Assembly: GCA_032690845.1 (NCBI GenBank)
Contig: CM064420.1
Span: 65,212,707-65,276,706, forward strand
Source of the DNA: Eleusine coracana subsp. coracana
Lineage: Eukaryota; Streptophyta; Magnoliopsida; Poales; Poaceae
DNA: 64,000 nt
Direction: 5' to 3'
Positions 35,705-49,000 of this stretch are shown in pieces. Positions within the stretch are counted from its first letter, which is position 1; the number at the start of each line of letters is the position of its first letter. The notes under the pieces were generated by a model that had not been told where the DNA came from, ran no database searches, and worked only from the letters and a program-made list of their open reading frames with translations. The position numbers were made by a program, and so were the translations under genes.

Positions 35705-37890
35705 CACACCTGCTACTCATTTGAATGTTCTGCTACTCCTCATCTAAGGGGTGGAGGTACAATTAATATTGTGGGTGCGACTGCACGTACGGAATTAGGA
35801 ATTTTGTTTCTATTTAGTTTATTTTCACCATGTTAGCACCTTCTAATTTTTAAATGAAGCACCCAAAGACTGCTAAGTGATGTAATTTTGCACCCCTAGC
35901 AGTCCATCTCTAGCTCCACCACTGCCTCATCTGCTGATGAATCTAAAAACACCGCCGCGACGTCGTCTTTCACTCCCTGCCCCCTACTACAACCACCTCT
36001 TCGTTAGATGCCATGAGGATGCTGAACTCTAGTCATGTAGAATGCCACAAGCATTGCCTAACAATAAGCTTCGATGTTCTGCTCCCAAACCTCTTCTCTA
36101 ACGATCTCAAATGGCATGTACCAATCCGCTCATCTATAGTATGCTTTAAAATAAAATGAAAAGGTAGAGATTCCCCCTCCCCTCCCTAATTCTTAAAAAA
36201 ACAAATTCAGATTGAAGGGAACATATAAATAGTTATTATTATTTCTTTTTTCGAATAATATCCTAATAGTATTTTTTTTTGCGGTACTAGTCCGAAAACA
36301 CAACACGTATCGTAGAACTCAAAACGACCGCGAGTTATCCCTGGGATCGTGCGTGATACAGTCAATGATGATGGAGCAGAGGATCGAGCGAGAGCACATA
36401 GTAGTACGCGACAGACAGTGCGTGCAGGTTCGGAATGAACGCGGAACCGGGCAGACAGCCAGCAGCCAACCGACCTGTCGGTTTTCCCGGCGCGCGTGCA
36501 GCGTTGGCGCCCGCGCAGGCCACACACTCGTGTTGCTGCGGCTGCCGCCGTCGTGTCCTCTGAATGAAGCCACTGTGCTACTAGTGTGACTACAGTGCGT
36601 GGGTGGTGAGGCGCGCGTGCCGTGCAAGCGCAACCACTCCCACTGCACCGTGTCGGCAGCACGATGACGCTTCACGGGCCTTTTTTCCACGAAATTTGAT
36701 CACGACCGGCGCGCCACGGGCCGGGTGGGCGGTGCTAGTGCTAGCGAACCCGGCCGCTAGTACCTCGGATCTTCGCCCCGGATTATTAATTAATTTCTCA
36801 CCGGAACCGGATGGACAAGGAAATCTCGCGGGGTAGATCCAGCGTCGGCGATGGGGGGGCGGGTTGGTCGGGTTGCCATTTCTTCCACGCGCGTAGGCTG
36901 ATGAGCCGCCGCAGGCGTCGTACCGGTCGGTGGCGGGCTCGCCTCACGTCCTCACCTTACCCGGCCAGCGCTCTTGTTGCAATACGCGCGCCGCGCCGTG
37001 TCGTGTCGTGATCAAATCGCGCGCGCACGTGTGTGCCGGATTCGGTTCAGATTATGTCCTCCCACCCGTGCGCGATCCACGGGGATGGCTGCAACAACTT
37101 CCTCTGGTCACATCCAACTCTAACCCACCGCCGCGCCGCCGTTCGGGTTTGGTCGCGTGTCGCTGCTGCCCGGCGGCAGGTCGCTTCACACCTTTGACCC
37201 GGAGCAAGCGTGTGTCTCTCGACTGCCCTGCCCGCCCATCCAAATCGTCCCAAGATTTGAGCAAATTGACAAAATATCAGGCGCTCTAAACAAAAACTTC
37301 TGGTGCCGCCGCGCGCGGCTCCCCGCATGCGGAATTTCATTCTTCCTTCGAAAACAAATGTCCTGCAGCTCTACTGCAATCATCACTCCATATTTTTTTT
37401 TGTTTTTGAGAAATCATCACTCACTCCGTATTGTATTCGCGACAAAAGTAAACAAGTTTTCAAGTCCCAAAGTATCTTATCGTCTCGTTAGTCATTACAT
37501 GGTCATTGCCACCTCAACTATATGCAATATAATCATATGTCTGAGGAAAGCCTAATAAGCATGCAGTCGCTCGCATATAAAACAACTCACACCACGTCCA
37601 CGTCGCGCTGATGAGTCATCACTAAACTCGCAGTACGCTCCACGGAAAGAACAATTTATTAGTGACGCTGGCTGCGAGGCCCACCACAGACCGCCGTCCA
37701 CGCGTCAGTTTTCCCATGTCCAGATCAAATCACCAACACACGATCACATACGGACGGGGATTATTTATTACGAATTCGAAACACTGCGATCGAGGGGTCT
37801 GATCGCGATCCGTGCCTGGTATCTCGGGCTAGCGACGTCCCTGTTTCCATGACATCTCCCGACAGAGCGTGCGCTTTGGGTTTCAATTCA
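35705..37890. other. gene-poor spacer, GC-rich from about 36.4 to 37.3 kb
   Basis: Several overlapping short ORFs on both strands in the GC-rich part have no recognisable domain and compete with each other, so I do not call a gene. No clear repeat is seen. Confidence 0.45.
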
Positions 37891-39412
37891 GGCGCCACCC
37901 TGCTGCTCCTCCGTCGTTTCTGCCTCTCCAAAGATTTAGAGGCTGCCTTTGTTGTATCCAAGCTTGTTTCTATGTGAAGGGAAAGGCAACGTCAAAAACT
38001 ATGCAAAGTGAAAGGCACGTCGTTTCCGATGTGGAGGGACTCGTTTCTAATAGGAGTCTCGCGATATCACGCGATCGTGTCGATTACGGGTGGAGCAGAT
38101 TGTTTATGAGCCAGAATCAAAAGGTACGGAAATTAACAGAAACAAGCTTGCGTATGTATTAGTTTCCATCCAATGATAAAATCTTCATAAGAATGATGGA
38201 GGTATAAATTTATGCTCTGTTTGAATCCTTCTAGTTTATAATAAATTGGTTTCTAGAAATTAAAGAGTCTCCAAATAGTCCGATTTTTATGTCAGCTTTT
38301 ATAAGCTAGATTATAAGTTTTTAGGTGCCCTCCTGCTATTCTGCCTCTCCAAAGAATTAGAGACTGCCTTTGTCATATCCAAGCTTGTTTCTATGTGAAG
38401 GGAAAGACAACGTCAAATTTTGTTGTTTCTATGCGAAGTGAAAGGCACGTCGAATCGGATGTGAGGGGACTCGTTTCCAAAAGGAGCCTCACGATATCAG
38501 GCGATCGTGTCGATTGCAGGTGGAGCAGATTGTTTATGAGCCAGAATCAAAAGGTACGGAAATTAACATAAACACGCTTATGTTGAACTATGTATTAATT
38601 CCATCCAATGATAAAATCTATAAGCTTAGGATCTATTTGAATCCCTCCAATTTATAATAAACTGGTTTTTAGAAATTAAAGAGTCTCTAAATAGTCCAAT
38701 TTTTATGTTAGTTTTTATAAACTAGATTATGAGTTTTTAGGTCCCACCCTGCTGCTCCTCCATTGTTTCTGCCTCTTCAAATATTTAGAGACTGCCTTTT
38801 TCGTACCCAAGCTTGTTTCTATGTGAAGGGAAAGGCAACATCAAATTTTGTTGTTTCTATGCAAAGTGAAAGGCATGTCGAATCGGATGTGAGGGGACTC
38901 ATTTTCAATAGGAGCCTCGCCATATCAGGCGATCATGTCAATTGCAGGTGGTGCAGATTGTTTATGAGCTAGAATCAAAAGGTACATAAATTAACAGCTT
39001 CAGGCCTACGTTGAACTATGTATTAATTTTCATCCAATGATAAAATCTTCATAAGAATGATGGAGGTATAAGCTTAGGATCTGTTTAGATCCCTCCAGTT
39101 TATAATAAATTAGTTTCTAAAAATTAAAGAGTCTCCAAATAGTCCGGTTTTTATGTTAGTTTTTATAAATTAGATTATGAGTTTTTAGGTGCCACCCTAC
39201 TGCTCCTCTGTTGTTTCTGCCTCTCCAAAGATTTAGAGACTGCCTTTGTCGTATCAAGCTTGTTTGTATGTGAAGGGAAAGGCAAAGTCAAATTTTGTTG
39301 TGTTCTATGCAAAGTGAAAGGCACGTCGAATCGGATGTGAGGGGACTTGTTTCTAATAGGAGCCTCGCGATATCAGGCGATCGTGTCGACTGCAGGTGGA
39401 GCAGATTTTTTA
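37891..39412. repeat. tandem array of about 430 bp units, 3.5 copies
   Basis: Units begin with a GCCACCCTGCTGCTCCTC-type phrase at about 37891, 38324, 38740 and 39188, with periods of roughly 433, 416 and 448 bp; the last unit is cut at about 39412. Each contains AAGCTTGTTTCTATGTGAAG, GATATCAGGCGATCGTGTCG and an AT-rich half with AATAGTCC..TTTTTATG. Copies differ by point changes and small indels, with no conserved reading frame. Confidence 0.92.
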
Positions 39413-41251
39413 AGAACTGTAAGTAAAAACTAGTTTTCAAAATACTATGATAGATCCTTAATGTTACTGCGGCGGTATCAATAAAGTCAAGAGAAGCTAT
39501 AGCAGACACGAGACATCCAACATTCCAACGCAAGGGCAAACTACTACTCTTGTCTCTATAATAGGCCGGAAATTCTTTAGAGGGCCAACGGCATTTGCTC
39601 AAGAGGGCCGGACCAAAGTACACGTTCAGTGGGAAGTGGCCCATGTAAGTTATCCTTTGCTCTCCTTTTCCAGTGATGTTTTCCTTCATCTTCTGACGTT
39701 CCGGTTCTACTGTAGTACTACAATACTGTAGAGAAACTCCTCTCCCTCCTCTCCGTTCAGAGGTGACAAAGTGCTCATATCAGTTCGTACTGATGACAAC
39801 AGGGCTGCTACGAAATGTCGTAAGGAACTTCATAAATGGCCGGGATTTGTCTAGTTATTACGAAGGCTGTAGTTACCCCGCAAAAAAAAAAAAAAAGGCT
39901 GTAGCCATTGAGACTGCTAACAAGACACCACACCAGCCAGAGGAGCGAAGGACTGAAGAGTGAAGACATGCCAAGGCATGTTCTCGAAAAAAAAAAAACT
40001 GAAGAGTGAAGACATGCAGCTGGCCGTTGCTCCAAGACTCCAAGCCAGTCTGCCTGGATGCCAGAGAGAATAAAGCGTTCGCTGCTAACGAAGAGCGCGT
40101 ACTACTACCTGTCCACCACCCGGCTCCAATGCTGTCTTACTGTCTACGCGAGGACCCATGAACTGCAAAACTTCGTGAGAGTGTACAAAGTACACACGAT
40201 CTTCTCACCTTCTGTACTGAAATCTGAAAAACGAGAGATTACGAGGTCCCCCAAGGCCCCAAGTCGCTTTGCCATGTGGTGCTTGCCTGCTCCAGGATGC
40301 ACTTCCATTGATGGCCCCGTCCCCCCGCATGCAATGTACTACTACTGTAGTATAGTATCTGAATGGAGTATTCTTGAAATTTGTCCAAATACTCGAGGCA
40401 GCAAAAGAGAGAAAACCTTGGGAATTTTGTGACATTGTTGCGAGTAACATTGATTTCAACGGCATTTTTTTTTCTTTTTGGCTAGTGTTGTTCGAAATGA
40501 GAGCTGCTGGAGAATGGTGGTGGGTGGCTAGTGCGAACTGGCAAAGCAGCGACTTGTACTGGCCGCCGTTGCTTTTGCTGCCCGAGCGCGCGACTTGCAG
40601 TACGACGTGAGGTGACAACACGGGCATAGATTACGACGACACCTACGACCTGCCAGGAATCTCTCGAGTGCGCCCGCGAAAGCGCGGCCGAGCAAAGCAG
40701 CGGCAACTCGGCGTGACGCGACCAAATCGTGCCCTACAGAAACGCGGCATCATGCCACTGCCTGCGTCCCGGTCGCCGAAGTGGAAGCATTTTAAGCTTA
40801 GGCCGCCGCGCAGGCCACGCTCTGTACGTACCATCCATCGAACGATCCTTTTGGCTTCAAACTACCATTCTGTTTTCAGTCCACAGCTCACCGAGAATGT
40901 TTTTTTTTTTTTAGAAAAGGAGCTCACCGAGAACGTGGCGTTGTGGCTGGTGAACTTTGTGCCTACGGCATCGCTCGAATTCAGTGACAACATGCCCTAA
41001 AAAAAATGAAAACGAGAAATTCAGTGGCAAATTGGATCTGATACTTCTATCCTTTCCCGTTAAGTCGCAAGACCTGTTCACATTTCGGTCCACTCATAGA
41101 AAGGCGACATTTCTCAGCACTGTATCATGACAATTCCACGTTCCTACGTGTCCTAGGCCTAATAATCGTGCTCGCGCTCGTGCCCGCAGCTCCATCATCT
41201 AAACCGGATTCAGGTGGGCGTGAACACATCATAGAAAGACCAATGTCTTTA
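39413..41251. other. gene-poor spacer
   Basis: Mixed composition with A-runs near 39886, 39989 and 40900; no gene or definable repeat. Short ORFs in the GC-rich 40.2-40.8 kb stretch overlap on both strands and look accidental. Confidence 0.45.
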
Positions 41252-41597
41252 GGGTGTGTTCGTTTCCACCCCTTTGATTTTTAGATCTATCCCATCGAAT
41301 ATTGTGATACTAATTAGGAGTATTAAATATAAATTACTGATAAAATTCAGTCCATAACCCTCCCTCTGAATGACGAGACAAATCTATTAAAACTAATTAG
41401 GTCATGATTAGATAATGTGATGTTACAGTAAACATCTCTTAATAATGATTTAATTAAGTTTAATGAATTTGTCACGCTGATGGACATTCAACTCTGTAAT
41501 TAGTTTTATATTTAATATATATTTAATAATTATATATAATATTTTAATGATTGATATGATCCCACTAAAATTTAGACCCCAACAAAAAAACACACCC
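41252..41597. mobile_element. Tourist-like MITE, 346 bp, with TTA duplication
   Basis: Ends GGGTGTGTTCGTTT and its imperfect complement AAAAAAACACACCC, flanked by TTA at 41249-41251 and 41598-41600, the PIF/Harbinger-type target site. Same family as 5301-5827. Confidence 0.85.
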
Positions 41598-42327
41598 TTA
41601 GACACAAGAATGATCAGCCCCCAACGTCAATGTCACGGTCACCTCAAGTCCTCGACCTCAAGCAAGGGAATTTGGACGAGGGGGGAGGAGGGGCCTGGAG
41701 GAGGAGGCAAACGGCGTCGGCATGCCCGAGAAAGGTGACCAGTCAAGAGGGGCGCTCATTCCCCGGTGCCCCACAATCTGATAAAGCGGACGGGAAAAAG
41801 CAATCAAAGAGGGCCAAAGTGATCGATGTCCCTGTCCACTCGCTGCCCCGGGCCTTCCCTGCGGCGGTTGCTTTGATCCAATGCAACGTCCAAAAGCAAA
41901 AGCAATACAGCACAGGGCGAGTGAGCGAGGCCACAGGCCACCAGGCTGCGGCTATTGTCGCGCTTGCATAGGTACCGAGACGTTATTCCAAGCTCGCATT
42001 GAACTGCTCCAAAGGGATCCCAAAGCACCCGCCTTTCTCGCGGTCCGACGCGTTCAAAGATCTCTGAGGAAAGAATGAATGAGGAGTGAAAAGATGGGCA
42101 GCATCATCATATCAGCAGTTCGACACACTTGGCTTGTGTGAAAAAAAAAAAAGCAGTAGGAATTGCTCCATTTCAAATCGCCACCCTTCAGCTCCATCAT
42201 AAAAGGACCACACTCCCTCGGTGCCCAGGAGACACCCAAACGGCCAAACCATTCCATTTCGTCGAGGGAGAGCAGAGTAGCTCTGCTTCAAAGTTGGCGA
42301 GAGCTGAAAGAGGCAGAGCGAAAGAGA
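41598..42327. other. upstream region of the small membrane protein gene
   Basis: Promoter and leader of the gene at 42328. CATAAAAGG near 42198 could be its TATA element. The frame is open upstream of the ATG from 42163, but that part has no family-like sequence. Confidence 0.4.
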
Positions 42328-42837
42328 ATGGCCTCCTTACCTCAGCCCATTGAGTACTACCCCAACCCCGCCAGCTCCATCATGCACACGCAGCCGTCCA
42401 CCGCCGCGTCCAAGGGCTCGTTCGGCCCGGTCTTCGCCGTGCTAGCGGTGATCTGCTTCCTCGCCGTCGCCGCCTGCGTCATCGGGCGGCTCTGCGGTCG
42501 GCGGTTCTCCAAGAAGAAGTCCCTCGACGATCAGTACTACGGCTCCAACGACGTCGGCGGCGATCTGGAGAAGGGCTTCGAGATCAAGTACCCGCCGATG
42601 AAGCCTATGGCGAGCTCCCGCGCCATGATCCACGACATCGACGACGGCTTCGAGATCAAGTTCGCGCCGGGGAAGCCTGCAGCATGGAAGAACGACAACA
42701 AGGGTTACCACCACCACCCTCAGCCTGCTGTGCCCAAGGAGTATGCAGCAGCAGGCTTCAGATATCCTGCAGATGCTGTGATTAGGCAGGGACAAATAAG
42801 GGGCGGGGCATTCATTCCTGCAAAGCCTAGTACATGA
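42328..42837 (+). CDS. small single-pass membrane protein of unknown function, 169 aa
   Basis: I chose the ATG at 42328 (MASLPQPIEYYPNPASS) because the upstream in-frame part looks like leader sequence. One hydrophobic segment, about residues 33-54 (FGPVFAVLAVICFLAVAACV), is followed at once by a basic stretch (GRLCGRRFSKKK), suggesting an N-out, C-in or tail-in-cytosol membrane protein. The C-terminal half repeats a motif: LEKGFEIKYPPMKPM and IDDGFEIKFAPGKPA, both GFEIK[YF].P.KP. Related small proteins occur in other plants without a known role. No intron is seen. The end is GRGGAFIPAKPST-like and not hydrophobic. Confidence 0.75.
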   Translation: MASLPQPIEYYPNPASSIMHTQPSTAASKGSFGPVFAVLAVICFLAVAACVIGRLCGRRFSKKKSLDDQYYGSNDVGGDLEKGFEIKYPPMKPMASSRAMIHDIDDGFEIKFAPGKPAAWKNDNKGYHHHPQPAVPKEYAAAGFRYPADAVIRQGQIRGGAFIPAKPST

Positions 42838-43051
42838 CCACATAACTAGTTTAGGTTCACAACACGATTGATGATGTATCACATATGATACGGTCTCTCG
42901 TCATCCCTGGGCGATAGCGTTTACATCTTCACTCTAGTTTTGGGGCGCAGTGTGCAAACTTTGTACTACCAGTTCCAGGCACTTCCATACTGTATTTTGT
43001 ACATTAACCCATTAAGCAGTGAAGAATATCTCATTCTCAAGTAGCATGACT

Positions 43052-46000
43052 TCAATCGTCCACAGGGTCCTGAGGAGCTTCATTAGCCTTGCGCTTGATG
43101 GTGATGACAGGACATTCAGCATGCTTAACGCAGAACTCGCTCACTGTGCCCACGAAAACCCTGCAAATAGCAGCAACAAGCCATTCAGATTTTGTGTAAA
43201 CTTGCTTGCTTTGGAGTTTCCCACTGGGATGAACAAACCATAAGCTAATGCAGATGAAAAAAATAGCATTTGCATGGCCATAACAAATCAGATGAGGATG
43301 ATGCTCTGATTCGTACACTGCTACAGCATTTGTTGGTGGCAAAATTCACACCCCTGAGAAATGACGGGTCAAATCTATAACATACAAAAACACGCTTTTG
43401 CTCTTGGAACTGCACATAATTCCACTTAAAGGTGTATATTATATAAATGTTCCATAGGCAACCTTACCTACTGTGCATACCTATCTCAGTAACTAAATAA
43501 CACAGTGAAACATAAATAACAATGAAGCCAGCAAAGTGACATCAATCCTACAAAGCCACATGGGAATTACATTAGACCCAAATAGGCAAAAAGACCTCAG
43601 TTTAGGATAAATGCATTACTCAGTAAGTATTTCTAGTCAAGGTACATAGTTGATCTGGCCTTTAGCTGCTCACAATAAAATTTATCTGCACCAAAGTACT
43701 ACAACAAGAATTAGCTGAACTATAAGAACTATATAAACATTTTGCAAATCAGCAGATGAATGGTGTGTCTCTGGATCACATGATTAGTTTAAAACAAATA
43801 GGCCATTACTCCGTCTGGTTTCCTTTGCTTGTCATTAGGACAATCTAAGCTAATACAATTCAGGAGACCCGGGTGATGCAACGACAAGTAAACGCAACCA
43901 GCTGGAGTACATCATAAGGAGACTTGATTCACTCTACATGTACAGGCCACTAAATTACAGTGTCTTACAATCAATATATAATATACGGAAAACAACTTTC
44001 AGTCGACGGCCAAAACGTTGTTCCTTTTGTTATTTATCTATTTGTAGGATTATATGTATTAATTAGTGTCATGTATAGACTATGGAAAAGTTGTCCTTTT
44101 GTATCCATTGGATCTAGATCCAAGGGCCAAAAGCGTGGTTGAAAGCAACCCCTTCAACCGACTGAAAATTAGACGCTCCCACTATAATATATTATTCCAG
44201 AGTAATATCAAAAGTGTGTTTATCATTATGATTAGCGCATATGCTTTTCACAATAGTCACGCCCCACTGCTATTTGATTTGTATGTAAACATCTCGTCTA
44301 GGATACACTAATATTAAAAAAAAAACTCCACAATCATTTGAAGAATAGAACACGCATGCGCACAAGGATAGCAATGCAAACGGACTATCATAACATGATT
44401 TGAGCACCAACACAACCAAAAGAGAGAAAATGGTACAGGATCATACAAGGGCCATAATTACGTTTCACTAGAAGTGTCATGGCAAAGCAGACAAAAGAAA
44501 GAGTCATGTTTCCTGTTTTTCTTGTTCATTTGGTACCCTTCTCCATTTTGAAAATATTGTCATGAAAAATGAAAGATCTTCATATGCTCAGTGACATTTA
44601 GGTATTATAGTTTAAGCCCCTTAGAAAATTTAAAATTTTCTATTTGAAAGGTTAAAGTTACTTTAAATATCTTTTTTCACATCAATAATTTAAAAATAGA
44701 TTGGGTGTACATATTTACTTGTCCACTACAACGGATGAGGTATGATTGAGGCCATTAGAACAGCACAACAGAAAAAAAATTGAGGATGTTTAAAAAATTT
44801 ATGGGACCAGCAAAAAAAGTTTATTTACTGTGCCATATTCAATATAGGAAACAAAGGAAACATACAAAAACGGTCCTTGCTAGTTCTATTAGAAACCGCC
44901 TTTCTTCTTATAAGGCTCAGTTCATATAATTTGAAGCAGAATTACCAAAACCTTCTATTAGTCTATGATATTATCTCCGTTTTAATAATATGACGTTTAG
45001 GACAGCTAATATAGTTCAAATGGCACTAGATTTGTTGCCCTAAATGTGTATATGTGTACAGACAGATTATACAGCTTTGAAATACAGCAATTTTTCCAAG
45101 TCTTCAAAAGAAAACACAGAGTCATAGACATTTCCTCAAGCTACATAGTGGCGTGTTACATCAAGGTACCAAATTCCAGAGAGAGAAAACAAGATGCTTA
45201 ATCATCACTAGCAACCACTAGACCTGTTCATGCGATGGGCTAAGCCAGCCAGGCCTTGACTGGACCGGCAAGGTTGCTCAAGGCCTGATAGAGAGCCCAA
45301 AAATGCCAACATTTATTGTTATTTTAGTAGATTAGAGAAAAAATGTTGGTTAAATCTAATTGATATACCACTCCTCTCAGGATGGTCAATCTAGCCCAGC
45401 AACTACACTCGAATCAAGTGCCCAAGTGTAATGGGGTAGGATAATTAGGCCTTATGCTATGCCAAGAGCTTGAGAGACATTGGGGGGAATTGAGAGAATT
45501 GTTTCTTTATTGATTCATTGGTTGATTCCAAATGACTGCCGTGCCTCTCCTTATATAGAGGTAGAGCCGGCCCTAATTCTAACTAACCTAACTTGAGGGC
45601 TAAGTAAGGGTGGAGCTACAGTACTCGCACCGCTACAGTACCGTGGGCCACTACAGTACCAAGACCCAAAAGCCTGCCCATAACATCTCCATCCCTCCTT
45701 CCGAGACAGCTCGTCCTCTAGTTGTGGTGGAGGCCATGGCTGCAAACCTTGATATCCCCATGACGACAGGAAAGATTCCCTTCGGTGCCGCTGCACAAAG
45801 ATCAGTAGGCTAATTGCAGCAATAGTCCAAGATGAAAGAATTGAGCTCGTTGTGCTGTTTGATGTTGATAAATTTGCTGATTTCATTGGGGACCAGCAGG
45901 GAGCAGTATGGATGCTTCTCTTGCCTTTGCATTGGATGGATGCAGGATGAGTGCAAGGATTGTGTGTGCATTTTCGCAGTGCTCCACACAACCAGAGGCA

Positions 46001-49000
46001 TGCCATTGGTCGACGACTTGGAGATAGCGGTAATGGTGCAGCAGTAACCTTCCTCTTCTTCGTCTTCTTCCTCTGCAAGGGTACAACTTCAGGGTCTTCA
46101 CCTTCTTCAATTTGGTGGCCATTGCCTTCGATTGAACAGCCGCCATCATCGATCTGAAGCTCATGAACGTCTTCTGTGATCTGAAGCTCGGAAGTAAGCA
46201 CTTCGTCAACTTCAATCTCTGCAGTTGGGTGGTGTTTGTCCTCTCCAACTTCAAGTCTTGTCTTAAGCAGCTGGACCAACTCTCGGAGTGTCAAGTCGTT
46301 GAGTGATTTTTGTTCCATGGTTGGCAAGGGCGGAGTTGGGGTAGATGAGAACAGCAAGGTCGAAGGGGTTGGCGCTGTAGGCACAACCATAACATCTTGG
46401 ACGAGCACTCCTGCATGTTTGACAGCCTCCTTCTTCTCTGCTGCTGCCAGAAACTTCCTCAACTTGTGGCGTAATTCTTTCAGCTCCAGATCTGGTTGCC
46501 ATGAAGCGGCAATAGAAGCCATGGGAAGGGATCTCTGGCAAGTCTGATACCAGATGTAATGGGGTAGGATAATTAGGCCTTATGCTATGCCATGAGCTTG
46601 AGAGACATTGGGGGGAATTGAGAGAATTGTTTCTTTATTGATTCATTGGTTGATTCCAAATGACTGCCGTGCCTCTCCTTATATAGAGGTAGAGCCGGCC
46701 CTAATTCTAACTAACCTAACTTGAGGGCTAAGTAAGGGTGGAGCTATAGTACTCGCGCCGCTACAGTACCGTGGGCCACTACAGTACCAAGGACCAAAAG
46801 CCTGTCCATAACACCAAGCAACAGCAACACAAGAGGTGATCAATCTATCCTTTGTTGCATTTTTTGTGTAGAGATTAACCCCCCCTATTCTCCCCAACAA
46901 AAAAAAAGAGACAGAAACAAAAGAATGACAAAATTGCATTACATTCTGAACAAAAAATATCATGCAACATGGCTGAATTTTAAAACACCAAATCATGCAC
47001 TTATATTACCTCTGAAATGGCCCAAGGCCCCTGCTTCCCACAACTAGAAGGTCAGGATGGACACGCTTCACTTCGCTGCAGATAACCTCCTTTGGATCAC
47101 CTTGTCTAATCCACGCCTCACATTTTATCTGGAACACAAAAAGATAAGGAGATCATCATAAACCAAAGGGCAAACTGGAGCCTGCACTATAGATGATTTC
47201 CTCTCCTTTTTCTACATGGTATGTGTATGGGTTGGGCCGGGGGGGGGGGGGGGGGATAAGTATGTCCAATTACCCCTAACTGATGGCATTGGTTTACAAA
47301 GTACTCAAGCAAGTGAAGCCCTCTTATCTTGTCTCTCTGCTTCATTTTGTGGAAGTCCTCCGGTGATGCATAGATGCTGTCCATATCATCAAATCCTTTT
47401 TGATTGGCAACAAAATAAAAGTGAGCAATTTCATATGAAGACACAAAAATAGTGATCCATATCAAGAGTCACCTATCATACAGAAATATAAACTGGGAAC
47501 ATATATCAGAATCATAAACTCTAGAGGTCATGTTGACAAGTAATGAATTAATGAACTGATTTCCAAACTGTCATAATAGATGATCCCTTAACCCGATGGA
47601 AGATCTACTAGCAAGACTTGGCATAAGATAGAAATTTGCTCCAACTTTCTTATATCTGCTATACTTTTTTGTAATAAAATACTGCCATGTTGGCACGTGA
47701 ATTAAACAAAAGTGGCACATGAACCATTGTGGCCAGCACAGCACTAGTCACAAACTAGTATTGTTCAAATGCCTATTGATCACTGGTCAGAACGAAAATA
47801 CGTAGATCAAATGAACCCTAAGCCTGATAAAAAAGTCCCTAACCTAGATGTATGTGATAGAGTATGGTTTGGTTTCATATAGTTATTTTGTTCGGTAATT
47901 AAAACATCCGTAAGAGCAAATGAAGTTTGCTATCCAGATCTAGAGTCACTGAATTGTTTTATCTTGCAGTCTAGTGCACATGGTTTAGCAATAATAAAAC
48001 AAAAAGTATCAGAACAAAAAAAAAAAGCAAACAAATTAAGGCATCAAAAGAATTGTCCTCTAAACTTTCAAGATGCATAAATGCTCTGTTCAATTTCTGA
48101 TGTCAGCTAAAGTGCATCAGGGTCCCAAAGAAATTCTGATCAACGAAAGCTTGATTCAGGTCTAATCATTTGCAAGCACAGAGACTACTTTATTTTGTAC
48201 AAAAGCAAATGGACAGAATTAAACAAAAAAGAGAGAAAGAGTGGAACAGAGAAATATGTTCAACATACTAAGTCACTGATCCCAAAATGCGCTAAAACGA
48301 CATTACGACAGTATACAGGAATAGATAGCAGGAGAGAAAAAATGCTCCTGCAACAACAATATTTTTCAAAAATTGAAGAAAAGAGTAAATAATTTCTGAC
48401 AATATTCGTGATATACCAGAAAAAAACTAAACAATAGGGATAACATCTCTATAAACAGAAGTGTAGGTTCGGTTGTAAGCTTAACAAAACCAGTTTTGTC
48501 ACTAAGAGGTAAAAATCATGATTGAAGTCTATAGTTAGAACATTATTGATGCAATCCACGACAAGCAAGATGCACAAAGAGTAGCACAACAATACCTTCC
48601 CGCACAAAAATAAATACTGCCATGTGAAAAAGGTATATTTGCAATGCCGTAGAGTATTTTGTCAGCTGAGTGGGGTTATAAAATAAACTACAGTAAAAAC
48701 AGCAAAATCTTCTACCTCTAAAAGCATTTTGTTGCTACTGTTTTCACGTAAAAAAAAAAGCATTTTGTTGAATGCCATCCATACCATAAAACCAGAAAAT
48801 CACCAGAAAGGTGACCGCAGTCATGTCTCAAACCTGATAGAGATGCACGCTAGAACTGGATATATATTCATTCATGTTTCCTAGCTTTCAATCGATTGAA
48901 AGCTTTCAATCAATAGTTTGTTCCTTTGTATTTTGATTTTTCTTTTATAAGATTTTCTGTATAATAATCGTAAACCATTGGATCTAGATCCAATGGCTTA

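Larger units (their letters stand above)
45427..46813 (-). mobile_element. complete miniature LTR retrotransposon (TRIM-like) with CCAAG duplication
   Basis: Two 259 bp LTRs in direct orientation (45427-45685 and 46555-46813), about six differences by eye, bounded by TG..CA. The target duplication CCAAG is exact at 45422-45426 and 46814-46818. Read on the minus strand, the primer-binding site TGGTATCAGA lies next to the right LTR (46542-46551), matching the initiator tRNA-Met 3' end, and a purine tract GGAAGGAGGGATGGAGA precedes the left LTR. So transcription is on the minus strand, same sense as the host USP gene. Total 1387 bp, with no pol domains: non-autonomous. Confidence 0.95.

Noticed and set aside
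36207..37555. Cluster of overlapping small ORFs in a GC-rich block
   Set aside because: They lie in conflicting frames on both strands with no known motif; composition alone explains them.
45832..46547. Plus-strand ORFs across the TRIM-like element
   Set aside because: LTR, primer-binding site and purine tract place the coding sense on the minus strand.
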